From DASVWZ01 sp963708575 (lineage in GTDB: Bacteria; Acidobacteriota; Terriglobia; Terriglobales; Acidobacteriaceae), in the NCBI GenBank assembly GCA_963708575.1, contig CAVPTB010000007.1, positions 1,240,001 through 1,304,000 on the forward strand: a stretch of 64,000 nucleotides of DNA, read 5' to 3'. The first letter of the stretch is position 1; the number at the start of each line of letters is the position of its first letter. Under the pieces are notes generated by a model. The model had not been told where the DNA came from. It made no database searches and worked only from the letters and a program-made list of their open reading frames with translations. Below, one piece after another: positions 53,798 to 63,673 of the stretch. Position numbers and translations under genes: made by a program.

Positions 53798-54982
53798 ATG
53801 AAGTTCCGTTTCCTCGCGTGGATGTTAGTGTTTCTGGTTGTACTTATCGAAACGTCCTGCAGCAGCAAAAACAACAGCGCCTCCACGACTACGGGGACAG
53901 GTCTATTGTTCCTGACGACTCAGGGCGACTCTACGCTGACCAGCTACGGGATTACTTTGAGTTCAGGCGGACTGACCGGGATCAATGCGGTGGCGACCGG
54001 CACCAATCCTTCCGCCATGGTAGTGACGCCCGCAGTCGATGCCGTTTTTGTAGCAAATGCGACCTCCAATTTTGTTACCAGCTACCAGGTAAATTCTGAC
54101 GGATCGCTGACCGTGGGTGCGAACACGAACGTCGGGACGAATCCGACTGGCTTGACCTTGGACCCCGCTGGCAAATTTCTCTTCGTGGCTAATCAGGGAT
54201 CGAGCGATATCTCGGTATTCACCGTCAGCGGCACTACTTTGACCGCGGTTAGCGGTTCGCCTTTTAGCACGATCACGCCCGGAACAACGACTGTTACGGG
54301 CCCGACCTCAGTGGCGGTTCCTGCGGCAGGAAATTATTTGTATGTAGCCAACAATTTTACGAACACGGTTTCAGCATTTGCGTTTGATGGCACAAGCGGC
54401 GCACTAACTGCTGTGCCGGGTTCTCCTTACGCCTCCTGCGTGTCGGGTACGGAGGTATGCATTGCTCCAGCGGCGGTGCAGGTTTCTCCTAACGGACAGT
54501 TTTTGCTGGTTGCCAATTCAGGATCGAACAATGTCAGCAGCTTTGCCATTTGTGTCGTCACGTCGGCTACGTGTCCGACGCCCGACGGCAGCATGACCGC
54601 CGTGGCGGGGTCACCTTTTGCGGCGGGTGGAGGCCCCACGGCCATCGCATTTGAACCGGCGTTTAACTATGTCTACGTAGTCGACAAACAGTACAACCAA
54701 GTCTCGCAGTATTCGTTCAGCACGGGAACCGGTGTTATAACAGCGTTGTCTCCGCCCACCATTTCGACCGGAACAACGCCGGTTTCGATTGCCATCCGTT
54801 CTGGCGCGACCGGAACCAATGTGGGGAACAGCACGCTTAACCCAACGGACTATGCGTACGTGGCGAACCTTGGAGGCACATCGCTGACCGTCTACACATT
54901 GGCCACAAGCACCGGGCTGATGTCGCCGCTAGGGCAAGCATTTACCACCGCAGGGCAGCCATCGGCAGTAGCGGTGAAATGA
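53798..54982 (+). CDS. Lipoprotein with YVTN-type beta-propeller
   Basis: 394 residues. The lipobox ETSC near residue 20 is followed by a seven-bladed-type propeller with YVTN/lactonase-like blades: VDAVFVANATSNFVTSYQVN, GKFLFVANQGSSDISVFTV, GNYLYVANNFTNTVSAFAFD, GQFLLVANSGSNNVSSFAI, FNYVYVVDKQYNQVSQYSF, DYAYVANLGGTSLTVYTL. Relatives include 6-phosphogluconolactonase-like proteins, but catalytic residues are not evident, so binding or surface adhesion is as likely. AGGAG precedes the ATG by about 12 nt. It is rich in Thr, Ser and Gly. Confidence 0.88.
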   Translation: MKFRFLAWMLVFLVVLIETSCSSKNNSASTTTGTGLLFLTTQGDSTLTSYGITLSSGGLTGINAVATGTNPSAMVVTPAVDAVFVANATSNFVTSYQVNSDGSLTVGANTNVGTNPTGLTLDPAGKFLFVANQGSSDISVFTVSGTTLTAVSGSPFSTITPGTTTVTGPTSVAVPAAGNYLYVANNFTNTVSAFAFDGTSGALTAVPGSPYASCVSGTEVCIAPAAVQVSPNGQFLLVANSGSNNVSSFAICVVTSATCPTPDGSMTAVAGSPFAAGGGPTAIAFEPAFNYVYVVDKQYNQVSQYSFSTGTGVITALSPPTISTGTTPVSIAIRSGATGTNVGNSTLNPTDYAYVANLGGTSLTVYTLATSTGLMSPLGQAFTTAGQPSAVAVK

Positions 54983-55014
54983 TGAGTTATGGCAGAGCTT
55001 GAACTGAAGCGATC

Positions 55015-57342
55015 TTACGTCGGAACTTTCAGAATTAAATAGCCGCCCACCAAGGCGAAGATCACATCGGGGGACCACGCCGCCAGCACCGGGGGCAACT
55101 GATTGATGTTGCCCATGGCTTCAAATAATCCCGACACGGTCCAGTAAAATACCGCTACCCCAACCGCAATCGCCACCCCGGTAACGGCTCCACGCCGTCC
55201 TGCCGAAAGGGCGAAGGGAATCGCCAGTACAGCCATAACGAGGGTGATTGCCGGGAAGGCAAATTTTTTCGCCAGTTGAACCCGCAGCCGAACCACATCG
55301 AAGCCGCTTTGCTGCAGGTCACGTATGTAGCGACGCAACTCTTCGTAGCTCATCTCTGAGGATTGTTTGACTTCCTTCTTGAAATAAGCGGGCGGCTCAC
55401 TTACCGAGGCGAAGGTGTCCACCACAAAGGTCCGGTAATTGTCGATCGCTGGTCCGCGCAGGTCACGCTCCCACCCCTGTGTGCAAACCCAGCGATGAAC
55501 GCTGTCCTCCCAATGCGCGCGATCAGCATAGATTCGCCGGGTGAGTTGGAACGTTGCTGGGTCGAACTGAAACACCGACAGACGTCCGAACTGGTCGCGG
55601 TCGGAATCGAACAATTGGTAATAGTAAATGTCCGAATGCTGCCCAAATATCCATTTGCGGTCAGGATTCAAGTACGTCTGTGGAGGTTTTCCTTTGATCT
55701 CATTCCGTAGAGCGTCCTGCCGTTTGTTAGCGTGCGGTAGATACACCTGATCAAAAAAGAAAAGGCCGGTTGCCAATAAAGTCGTCGCAACCAGAACGGG
55801 CACAATCACTCGATAGATGCTGATGCCGGTTGCCTTCATGGCAGTAATTTCGTTGGAGCGTTGCATAACGCCGAGAGTAATTAGAACCGCGAGCAGAATG
55901 CTGAGTGGAGTGATGTTGTAAAGAAAATATGGCGTCACATTCAGCAGGTAGGCGCTCACAACCACGGGCGAAATCTGATTGCGGAGGATGTCGCCGAGCA
56001 ATTCGAACAAGGTGAATACCAGAAGCAGCATGACGAAGGTGGCCAGCACCATGGCGAGATTCATGAAGAAATCGCGCAGGATGTAGTCATCGAGAATCAT
56101 GGGGAATCGCGCGCTAAAAACGCGACGGCGCGTGGACGCGCGTTCAAATACGTCCTCGACCTTGGTGCGAGTAAGCAAAGATGGGCTGCTCCAGGACGAT
56201 TTACCTCTCCATAGAACGCGTAAGAAAGAAACATCTAACGGCCTGCGTTCAGCGCGCCAAAGAAGGATAGCGCCCAGCAGAAAGAAAAGGATATCGGCGA
56301 GCCAGACCCCGAGACCCGGTGACAGTTTTCCTTGCCGGGCCAGAGAGACGCCAATCAACGATGCCGAGTAATAGGCAAATACCAGTAAAATCGTCAGTAC
56401 AAATCCGCTGGATTTGCCGCCCTTCTTCGAAGACAAACCGAGTGGAATACCCACCAGGGCCAGAACCAGGCAAGCCGTTGGCAGTGCGATCCGGCGATGG
56501 AATTCAATCAGTGCCCAACGTCCCGCCGCAGTACCGCTCGCTTGCTTTCCCTTGTGCCAGAGTTCAGCCGTACTCATCTGTGTGACAGGGGCGGACTCCT
56601 GCTCCTTGGGAGCATCCGTGGCTGGTACCACGATGGGAATATCAGTCTGCTCGAAGGTAGAAATCTGGTAATGACTCGGATCCTGCGGATCCATCTCATG
56701 AGTGGATCCGTTGGTGAGGTGGAGATGCAGAGTGTCAGCGCCCTCGCTGACCACAATTCCTTGCTGCGCAAGCGTGATTCGAGGATTCTGGGGAACGCTG
56801 GTATCGGCGATGAAAACGTTTTTCCAAATGGCAGCCCCTTGAGCTGCCTTCACGTTTTGCACGTACAGGACAAGCTGCGGAAATCCTTCGTAGAAGACAC
56901 GCGGTTGGATCTCGAATGAGACCTGAGACGATTTCAACTTGTCCTGCAAACGTGCCATGGACGCCTGAGACCGGGGAGCCAAATAAAGCCCGTTCGCCAG
57001 AGCCAAAATCCAAGCCGCAATTGCGAAGATGGAGAGGACACGCAAGAACGTCCACACGCCGATCCCGCTGGCGCGCATGGCGGTGATCTCACTGTCCGCA
57101 GCCAGTCGGCTTAACCCTATGAGGATTCCCACCAGCACGCCGGCGGGAATACTGATAGTCAGGGCAACAGGGATGATGAAGAAGAAGACTTCGATGACGC
57201 TAGGCAGCGGGGCGCTGTTACGAACCACTAATTCGAGGATCTGACCTAGATCGCGAGTAAACAAAACAAAGGTGAAGACCGCGACACCGATAAGGGCGTG
57301 CGACATCACTTCGCGCAGGATATAGCGGGTCAGAATCCGCAT
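55015..57342 (-). CDS. LptF-LptG fusion, LPS export permease
   Basis: 775 residues containing two YjgP/YjgQ permease units in one chain. The first half (1-365) begins MRILTRYILREVMSHALIG, with EITAMRASGIGVW and a C-terminal ALPTACLVLALVGIPLGLSS. The second half (about 410-775) begins ILDDYILRDFFMNLAMVLATF, with NEITAMKATGISIYRV and FAFPAITLVMAVLAIPFALSA. Each half has six helices around a periplasmic beta-jellyroll. LptF and LptG normally are separate proteins that work with LptB to extract LPS from the inner membrane. The fusion fixes their 1:1 ratio. LptB, LptC and LptA genes are not in the window. Convergent with the propeller gene. Confidence 0.92.
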   Translation of the reverse strand: MRILTRYILREVMSHALIGVAVFTFVLFTRDLGQILELVVRNSAPLPSVIEVFFFIIPVALTISIPAGVLVGILIGLSRLAADSEITAMRASGIGVWTFLRVLSIFAIAAWILALANGLYLAPRSQASMARLQDKLKSSQVSFEIQPRVFYEGFPQLVLYVQNVKAAQGAAIWKNVFIADTSVPQNPRITLAQQGIVVSEGADTLHLHLTNGSTHEMDPQDPSHYQISTFEQTDIPIVVPATDAPKEQESAPVTQMSTAELWHKGKQASGTAAGRWALIEFHRRIALPTACLVLALVGIPLGLSSKKGGKSSGFVLTILLVFAYYSASLIGVSLARQGKLSPGLGVWLADILFFLLGAILLWRAERRPLDVSFLRVLWRGKSSWSSPSLLTRTKVEDVFERASTRRRVFSARFPMILDDYILRDFFMNLAMVLATFVMLLLVFTLFELLGDILRNQISPVVVSAYLLNVTPYFLYNITPLSILLAVLITLGVMQRSNEITAMKATGISIYRVIVPVLVATTLLATGLFFFDQVYLPHANKRQDALRNEIKGKPPQTYLNPDRKWIFGQHSDIYYYQLFDSDRDQFGRLSVFQFDPATFQLTRRIYADRAHWEDSVHRWVCTQGWERDLRGPAIDNYRTFVVDTFASVSEPPAYFKKEVKQSSEMSYEELRRYIRDLQQSGFDVVRLRVQLAKKFAFPAITLVMAVLAIPFALSAGRRGAVTGVAIAVGVAVFYWTVSGLFEAMGNINQLPPVLAAWSPDVIFALVGGYLILKVPT

Positions 57343-57453
57343 GAGAAGCCGATTAAGTGAAGTCTAGCACGGCAGGTTTGGCTATTTGCATGCTTGAGAA
57401 AGCTGTGAGGGGGCAGTTCCAGTCTTGAAGATTCATTGAGAGGGTGCGACAAG

Positions 57454-57849
57454 ATGAAAGACCCAGTTGTGCTGTGCGTAGATGATGACCCGGGAATGCG
57501 CGGGCTTTATGAGGCGATGTTGGGAAGAAACGGATACGAAGTCATTGCCGTCAGCAATGGTCATCACGCGCTCGCCGTTTACCAATTTGGCACCAACATC
57601 GACGCCGTCGTCCTTGATTGCGAGATGCCGGGAATGAACGGTTATGAACTCGCCGAGCGGCTTAAAGAACTGAATCCACTGCTTCCGATCATCATGGTAT
57701 CGGGCACGAACCCTGAGCTTGAGGAGATGTCTCCGTTTGTGGATGCATCCCTCATGAAGGGTGTGCCGATTCGGAATATTTTGGACCGAATTGAACTGCT
57801 CTTGTCCGAACGGCAGGAGCACGCCAGCCAACTGCAGCTCCCGTGTTGA
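57454..57849 (+). CDS. Stand-alone response regulator receiver domain
   Basis: 131 residues, a receiver domain only: VVLCVDDDPGMRGLYEAML with Asp10-12, phospho-acceptor Asp55 in AVVLDCEMPGMNG, Ser in IIMVSGTNPEL. The Lys of the fifth strand is at LMKGVPIRNILD, as LMKG rather than the usual KPF. No output domain is present, so it may act on another protein. The start at ATG 57454 has GAGAGG upstream. It is located between lptFG and glgB, on its own. Confidence 0.9.
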   Translation: MKDPVVLCVDDDPGMRGLYEAMLGRNGYEVIAVSNGHHALAVYQFGTNIDAVVLDCEMPGMNGYELAERLKELNPLLPIIMVSGTNPELEEMSPFVDASLMKGVPIRNILDRIELLLSERQEHASQLQLPC

Positions 57850-57962
57850 CCTCGCGGAGAAGCGGCCGAACTACGTCTCAACCAAGGTCGATTTCCAAAG
57901 AGGACAGGCTGCGTGCAAGTACGCGGTTTGCTGAGCGTGCCGAGCAACCGGCTTTCTGCCGA

Positions 57963-59900
57963 TTAGACGGCTTTTAGATACAGCGCCGACAGCGGCGGCA
58001 GGGTCAGGTTCAGCGAATAGGGACGTCCATGGACTGGTTCCGCTTCGGCCTGAACACCCCCCAAATTCCCCATTCCGCTGCCACCATATTCCTTGGCGTC
58101 GCTATTCAGAATTTCCTGCCAGAATCCGGCTGACGGCACCCCTAGGCGGTAGTTCAACCTCGGTACTGGTGTGAAATTGCAAACTACAACTACCGCGTCT
58201 CTTGCGGACTTGCCTTTGCGCAGCAGCGAGATCGTGCTGGCTGTGCTGTCGTTACAATCGATCCACTCAAAGCCTGCGGGATCGAGATCCAACTCGTGAA
58301 GAGCGGGATGGGTACGATACGCGCGATTGAGCTGCTCCACCCACTTCTGCATTCCCTCGTGCAAGGGATATTGCAACACCCACCACTCGAGTTGCGAATC
58401 GTGAGCCCATTCGCGCACCTGTCCGAATTCGTCCCCCATGAAAAGCAGCTTCTTGCCCGACTGCGCGAACATGTATCCGTAAAGCAAACGCAGGTTAGCG
58501 AAGCGTTGCCATTCATCTCCGGGCATTTTCCCAATCAACGAACCCTTGCCGTGTACGACTTCATCGTGCGAAAGAGGCAGGACAAAGTTCTCCGTGAATC
58601 CGTAAAGCATGCGGAACGTCAGCTTGCTGTGATGGTATTTGCGATGTATCGGGTCGTGCGAGAAGTAGTCCAGCGTATCGTGCATCCAGCCCATGTCCCA
58701 CTTCAACCCGAAGCCAAGGCCGCCAACGTACGTGGGACGCGAGACCATGGGCCACGCAGTCGATTCTTCCGCAAAGGTCTGGATGTCGGGATGTTCTGCA
58801 TAAGCTTCCTGATTGAATTGCCGGAGGAAGTCGATCGCCTCCAAATTTTCACGTCCACCAAATTGATTCGGGAGCCACTCGCCTTCCTTGCGGGAATAAT
58901 CGAGATACAGCATCGACGCGACCGCGTCCACTCGCAACCCGTCAGCGTGGTACTTGTCGAGCCAGAACATGCCGCTGGACATCAGGAAGCTGCGCACCTC
59001 GTTGCGCCCGTAATTGAAGATGTGGGTCTTCCAATCCGGATGGAATCCTTGGCGGGCATCCGAGTGTTCGAAAAGATGAGTGCCGTCAAAGAACGCAAGT
59101 CCGTGTGCGTCGGAAGGAAAATGCGATGGTACCCAGTCGAGGATCACTCCGATTCCGTGCTGGTGCAGGTAATCGACCAAAAACATGAAGTCCTGCGGAG
59201 TTCCGTAGCGAGACGTTGGAGCAAAATATCCGGTGGTTTGATATCCCCAGGAGCCATAAAACGGATGCTCCATGATAGGAAGCAGCTCCACATGAGTGAA
59301 GTACATTCGTTGCGCATAATCGGCAAGGCGCGGAGCTACCTCGCGATAGGTCAAAGGGCGATTGTGTTCATCGGCAACCCGCATCCACGAGCCTAGGTGG
59401 ACCTCATAAATCGACATCGGGGCACCCAGCCCATTTCGGGACTTCCGCTTCTGCATCCACTCGTTATCGTTCCACTGGTAGTCGAGGTCCCAAAGCACAG
59501 ATGCCGTCCGCGGCGGTTTCTCACAAAACAGAGCGAAGGGATCCGCTTTGTCTGCGATGTGCCCATGCTGCTGCGAGCGAATGTGGTACTTGTAAAGTGC
59601 GCCCTTCGATATCCCCGGAATAAAGCCTTCCCAGATTCCGGAACTCTCCCGCGGATGGAGCGGGTGAACGTGCCGGTCCCAACCGTTAAAGCTGCCGATG
59701 ACGCTTACTTCCCGGGCATTGGGCGCCCACACGCTGAAGCACGCGCCCGGTTCGCTTGGGTCAGCCACGAGATGGCCCCCTAGCTTCTGATAAGCGCGGT
59801 AGTGCCGTCCTTCATTGAAAAGAAAGAGATCTTCGGGCGTCAGCAGAGAAACATCGGAGCGAGTAGGGGAAATGGAGGTTGGCATTTTGTTGGTCATCAT
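57963..59900 (-). CDS. glgB: 1,4-alpha-glucan branching enzyme
   Basis: 645-residue GH13 enzyme that makes alpha-1,6 branches in glycogen. An N-terminal CBM48 domain (about 40-130: ACFSVWAPNAREVSVIGSFNGW) is followed by the barrel (about 165-520): YEVHLGSWMR, GVILDWVPSHFPSDAHGL, DGLRVDAVASMLYLDYSR (Asp nucleophile), FAEESTAWPMV (Glu acid/base), LPLSHDEVVHGKGSL, and a C-terminal beta domain ending LPPLSALYLKAV. Length and motifs are normal for the short GlgB type without the extra N-terminal domain. Convergent with the receiver gene and divergent from the GH57 gene. Confidence 0.96.
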   Translation of the reverse strand: MMTNKMPTSISPTRSDVSLLTPEDLFLFNEGRHYRAYQKLGGHLVADPSEPGACFSVWAPNAREVSVIGSFNGWDRHVHPLHPRESSGIWEGFIPGISKGALYKYHIRSQQHGHIADKADPFALFCEKPPRTASVLWDLDYQWNDNEWMQKRKSRNGLGAPMSIYEVHLGSWMRVADEHNRPLTYREVAPRLADYAQRMYFTHVELLPIMEHPFYGSWGYQTTGYFAPTSRYGTPQDFMFLVDYLHQHGIGVILDWVPSHFPSDAHGLAFFDGTHLFEHSDARQGFHPDWKTHIFNYGRNEVRSFLMSSGMFWLDKYHADGLRVDAVASMLYLDYSRKEGEWLPNQFGGRENLEAIDFLRQFNQEAYAEHPDIQTFAEESTAWPMVSRPTYVGGLGFGLKWDMGWMHDTLDYFSHDPIHRKYHHSKLTFRMLYGFTENFVLPLSHDEVVHGKGSLIGKMPGDEWQRFANLRLLYGYMFAQSGKKLLFMGDEFGQVREWAHDSQLEWWVLQYPLHEGMQKWVEQLNRAYRTHPALHELDLDPAGFEWIDCNDSTASTISLLRKGKSARDAVVVVCNFTPVPRLNYRLGVPSAGFWQEILNSDAKEYGGSGMGNLGGVQAEAEPVHGRPYSLNLTLPPLSALYLKAV

Positions 59901-60043
59901 TCGATGAACATCTTCAGATGCGGTTTTAGTCTACCGGAACTGAAGATTTTAAGAGCGGGACTCGCCTAAGTGACACTTAAGGTGGTAGTTCGACGAACCG
60001 GTCTCGGTTCGTGGATATCCGCATGCTAGACTAAATTTCTTCC

Positions 60044-62308
60044 ATGGCGGTTATTCGCGTCATCATCCTCTGGCATCAGCACCAGCCTTTCTACAAAGAT
60101 CTGGTGACAGGGGAGTACCGTCTGCCGTGGGTGCGTCTCCATGCGCTCAAAGACTACTACGGTATGGTGAAGTTGTTGGATGAGTTCCCCGACGTCCATC
60201 AAACGTTCAATCTGGTCCCTTCGCTGATCACCCAGATTCAGGATTATGTTGCGGGAACCGCCCAGGATCCGTTTCTCGAGGTGGCGTCGCGTCCAGCGGC
60301 GGACCTGCGCCCGGAAGAAAAGCATTTTGCTTTGCAATACTTGTTTCAGGCCAATCCTATCAACATGATCGGGCGGTATCCCCGCTATCGCGAGCTATGG
60401 GATCGGTTTCGCGGGACGGGGGACAGCCCAGAGCGTGCGGCCAAGTATTTTCAGGTTCAGGATTTTACTGACCTGCAAGTGCTCTCCCAGCTGGCATGGT
60501 TCGATGAGTTTTTTCTGGAAGAGCCCGAAGTTGCGCGGCTTGTCGAGAAGGGCCACAGTTTCAGCTCGGAAGATCAGCATTTCGTTATTGAGCGCGAACG
60601 CGAATTGATCCGCAAGGTCCTCCCAGCCCACGCGGAAGCAGCGCAGCAGGGCAGAATCGAAATCTCGACCTCGCCGTTCTACCATCCAATTCTCCCGCTG
60701 GTTTGCGATACGAACGCAGGTGCGGCTTCCACTCCTGGGCTTCCCCTGCCGCAGAATCGCTTTCGGCATCCTGAGGATGCCCGCGAGCAGCTCCTGCGCG
60801 GGCTAGACCTGCACGAAAAGGTCTTTGGCGTGCGCCCCCAGGGAGTGTGGCCATCGGAAGGCAGCGTTTCGGAAGAAGTCCTGGGAATTGCTCAGGAGCT
60901 GGGCGTGCGCTGGATGGCAACCGACGAAGGCGTTCTCGGCCGAAGTCTGGGAATCGATTTTGGGCGCGACGGAGAGGGCCGTCCTTCCCATCACGCCGCC
61001 GAAAAGCTTTACAACATCCACCAGTTCCATAATGGCGCCACGCAGATGCACCTGATTTTTCGCGATCATACCATCTCAGACTTGGTCGGATTTGTGTATT
61101 CAGGCATGCCGCCCCAAGAGGCTGCTTCTCATTTAATGAATAACATCAGGAAAGTCGCGCAACCGGTTCTTAATACAGGGAAGGATGCTGTTGTGCCGAT
61201 TATTCTCGATGGTGAAAATGCCTGGGAATATTACCCTCGCTCCGGTCGCGAGTTCCTGCGGCGATTCTACGATGCTTTGCAGCACACCGCTGGCATAGAA
61301 GCAGTCACGGTTTCTGAAGCGATTTCGCGGCAAAATGATTTTCCCAAGCTGGGTTCCCTGGTCCCTGGCTCTTGGATCAACGCTAATTTTAATGTCTGGA
61401 TCGGTGCGCCCGAAGACAACAAATCCTGGGACTATCTTTACAACGCCCGCAGCTTCTATGAGGAAGCCGCACCAAGAGCCCGCGAGCAGCAACGCAAGCT
61501 GGCGCTCGAAGAACTGCTGATCGCCGAGGGCAGCGACTGGAATTGGTGGTACGGTCCCGAGCACCATTCGGCGAATGATCGCGAGTTCGACGAGTTGTAT
61601 CGCAAACACCTGTCGAATGTTTATCAAGCCCTGGGAGCGACTCCACCAGATTATCTCGCCCAACCTATTGCGGGTATCGTTTCGCGTCCAGCTTTTACGC
61701 CGCAGAGCGCGTACATACACCCCCGCATCCAGGCCGACAAGGTTCGTTACTTCGAATGGATGGGAGCGGCGATCTATACCGCAGATCAACGGGCTGGTGC
61801 TATGCACGGCAAGCAGTTTCTCCTCGATTCTGTATTTGCGGGTATTGATGAGACGAATGTTTACGGTCGCCTGGACTTTTTTGAGAAACCTCCGCAAACG
61901 GAATTTGAACTCGTAGTCAATTTGGAGTCATGGGCGGAGGATGCGCAGCGGCCTAGGCGCACTCTCCGATTAGCGGTGCAAGTGGAAGACGGGGCTATTC
62001 GCACCTGGCAGGTTGACGCCCCTGGCCAGGATGTACCCTTGGCGAGTTCACCGAATCCGGATGATGCAATCAAGCTTGCCGTCGGGAAGAATTTCGAATT
62101 CAAAGTTCCGCTCGAATGGCTTCTGGCTAAGCCGGTGGCGGGCGCGGCAGGAAGTTCTTCGTCCGGCGTCAGTACTCCGATCGCCACCCGGCTGCGTCTA
62201 CGCTTCAGTGTCTGGCAAAACCACCTGCCGGTTGACGCGTTGCCCCTCGAAGGCTGGATTGAACTGCATTTGGCGAACGAGGCCGAGCTGGTCTCGCTGG
62301 TTCTCTGA
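60044..62308 (+). CDS. GH57 family alpha-glucan hydrolase or transferase
   Basis: 754-residue cytoplasmic enzyme of GH57. Motif 1 is ILWHQHQPFYKDLVTGEYRLPW (in two parts), the nucleophile Glu region is GVWPSEGSVSEEVLG, the acid Asp region ILDGENAWEYYPRSG, and a later motif ANFNVWIGAPEDNKSWDYL. The barrel spans about 1-450, followed by a helical region and a C-terminal beta domain (about 620-750). GH57 members include alpha-amylase, 4-alpha-glucanotransferase and branching enzymes; the exact reaction cannot be told from sequence alone. It lies next to glgB, so glycogen metabolism is the likely setting. Confidence 0.93.
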   Translation: MAVIRVIILWHQHQPFYKDLVTGEYRLPWVRLHALKDYYGMVKLLDEFPDVHQTFNLVPSLITQIQDYVAGTAQDPFLEVASRPAADLRPEEKHFALQYLFQANPINMIGRYPRYRELWDRFRGTGDSPERAAKYFQVQDFTDLQVLSQLAWFDEFFLEEPEVARLVEKGHSFSSEDQHFVIERERELIRKVLPAHAEAAQQGRIEISTSPFYHPILPLVCDTNAGAASTPGLPLPQNRFRHPEDAREQLLRGLDLHEKVFGVRPQGVWPSEGSVSEEVLGIAQELGVRWMATDEGVLGRSLGIDFGRDGEGRPSHHAAEKLYNIHQFHNGATQMHLIFRDHTISDLVGFVYSGMPPQEAASHLMNNIRKVAQPVLNTGKDAVVPIILDGENAWEYYPRSGREFLRRFYDALQHTAGIEAVTVSEAISRQNDFPKLGSLVPGSWINANFNVWIGAPEDNKSWDYLYNARSFYEEAAPRAREQQRKLALEELLIAEGSDWNWWYGPEHHSANDREFDELYRKHLSNVYQALGATPPDYLAQPIAGIVSRPAFTPQSAYIHPRIQADKVRYFEWMGAAIYTADQRAGAMHGKQFLLDSVFAGIDETNVYGRLDFFEKPPQTEFELVVNLESWAEDAQRPRRTLRLAVQVEDGAIRTWQVDAPGQDVPLASSPNPDDAIKLAVGKNFEFKVPLEWLLAKPVAGAAGSSSSGVSTPIATRLRLRFSVWQNHLPVDALPLEGWIELHLANEAELVSLVL

Positions 62309-62444
62309 TACGTCCAGTGATCGTGGTACCATGACGTCGACTTAAGGTCGATCCGGATCGCGCAGTTCTCGAATGTGTAGGCAGTGCGAGCGCGCTGCCG
62401 CTCAAGTACAGTTAAGACGGCGGCGACGCGGGAAGGGACAGCCC

Positions 62445-62804
62445 ATGATGGCGACCCTGAATCAGCCGTCCGAAAACACATCGCCCGACCGTCGAAAATT
62501 CCCTCGATTTGCGGTAAGTGTTCCCATCGAGTTGCTGCCCGAAGGCGCAGCCGTCGCAGCCCATACCCAAACCTCAGAGCTTAGTCTTGGCGGTTGCTAC
62601 TTGGAGACGCAGGCGACTATGGCCGTGGGAACGGAGCTAAGGCTTGTTCTTTGGATAGAGGGCGAGAAGTTGACGCCCGAAGCCGTTATCGCGACCCAGC
62701 ATCCTGGCTTTGGAAATGGAATGCGATTCGTGAACATGTCGCCCGAAGACGAGGCGGTATTGATCCGATACCTGGATTCGCTGGAAAGCGAGGATGAAAA
62801 GTGA
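62445..62804 (+). CDS. PilZ-domain protein
   Basis: 119 residues with one PilZ domain, the cyclic di-GMP receptor fold. The ligand motif is RRKFPRF near residue 18 (RxxxR-type arginines) and SELSLGGCYLET (D/N-x-S-x-x-G position with Leu-Ser-Leu-Gly-Gly). Both signature motifs are near consensus, so c-di-GMP binding is likely. ATG 62445 has an AAGGGA 7 nt upstream. It may link c-di-GMP to pili or polysaccharide, although no partner gene is adjacent. Confidence 0.9.
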   Translation: MMATLNQPSENTSPDRRKFPRFAVSVPIELLPEGAAVAAHTQTSELSLGGCYLETQATMAVGTELRLVLWIEGEKLTPEAVIATQHPGFGNGMRFVNMSPEDEAVLIRYLDSLESEDEK

Positions 62805-62836
62805 CTCGGGATTCCGCATTTGCCAAGAAATAAGAA

Positions 62837-62856
62837 CGGGAGCCAACTGGCTCCCG
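62837..62856 (-). terminator. Terminator between convergent genes
   Basis: CGGGAGCCA, 2-base loop AC, TGGCTCCCG: a 9-bp perfect stem. On the minus strand it is followed by the T-rich TTCTTATTTCTT, so it should end transcription of the gene at 62885-63514; it may also work for the PilZ gene. Confidence 0.78.
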
Positions 62857-62884
62857 GAATACTGGTCTAAGTTTTGAATGGCTC

Positions 62885-63514
62885 TTATTGACCGACTGCT
62901 GCCGACGTCATCATCAACGGGCGGCTAAGTTCCATATCAAGCTCAGTTCCCGCCGGTAGCATTGCGGAGTTATGTTTGCCTAACCAGTGAGCCACGGTCG
63001 CAGTTGCGCCCACCGCACCGCCAATCAGCAAACCTTTGCCGCCGCCGATCAGGCCTCCGATCAGCATGCCGCCGCCAGTGCCCATGCCCATCTCCGTCAG
63101 ATCCTTTCCGTCGTGGCCTTTGCCCTTGAATTGGCCTTCGTCGTTTACATCGGTGCCGTTGCGCACGCTGGTGTCAACCAAGGTGGCGTTGAGCATATAG
63201 CGTTCGCCGCTGGGCAGGATGATGGCTTCGGGAAAGATACCAATCGTGGGACGCCCCGCGATCCGCCGGGGTCCGGATGCTCGCGTCACTCTGCCTTGAA
63301 CTTCAGCGCCAACAGGAATCACCGCTTTTCCATCGAGCAGCACCGCTTCCATGACTCGTCCGGAAAAAGGGTCGCCACTCTTGCTGGAAAATGTCGCGAT
63401 GTTGTTTTGTAGTTTCACCTTCAGAGCAGTGCCTTCGGGAAGGGATAGGTTATTTTGAGCCGTCGCTGCCACAGCCATCAGCATGGTGCAAAACACTGCG
63501 ACCAGTCTTTTCAC
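62885..63514 (-). CDS. Exported protein with glycine-zipper segment
   Basis: 209 residues. The signal peptide ends ATAQN (residue 20). A beta-rich domain follows at about 22-120 (EGTALKVKLQNNIATFSSKSGDPFSGRV in two stretches, VIPVGAEVQGRVTRASG), then a Gly-zipper (GMGTGGGMLIGGLIGGGKG, LLIGGAVGATATVAH) and a final beta strand set (LPAGTELDMELSRPL). It looks like an outer-envelope protein, with no enzymatic motif. The GTG start at 63514 has a strong AGGAGG 4 nt upstream. Confidence 0.87.
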   Translation of the reverse strand: MKRLVAVFCTMLMAVAATAQNNLSLPEGTALKVKLQNNIATFSSKSGDPFSGRVMEAVLLDGKAVIPVGAEVQGRVTRASGPRRIAGRPTIGIFPEAIILPSGERYMLNATLVDTSVRNGTDVNDEGQFKGKGHDGKDLTEMGMGTGGGMLIGGLIGGGKGLLIGGAVGATATVAHWLGKHNSAMLPAGTELDMELSRPLMMTSAAVGQ

Positions 63515-63673
63515 AAGTCCTCCTAATCGACTTCTTCTTGTGAGCGACTGTAGCGGGAGGGGGGAGAGCGGTACAAGGGATGAAGCTCCGCGCGAACCAG
63601 AGAAGATACGTATTCACTAGAATGACCCGGGAGGCTTGAGTCGATTCCTGACGGCGGATCATCTCAATTGCAA

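Noticed and set aside
58296..59396. Plus-strand open frame of 366 residues
   Set aside because: Antisense to glgB; composition is that of a high-GC shadow and no domain is visible.
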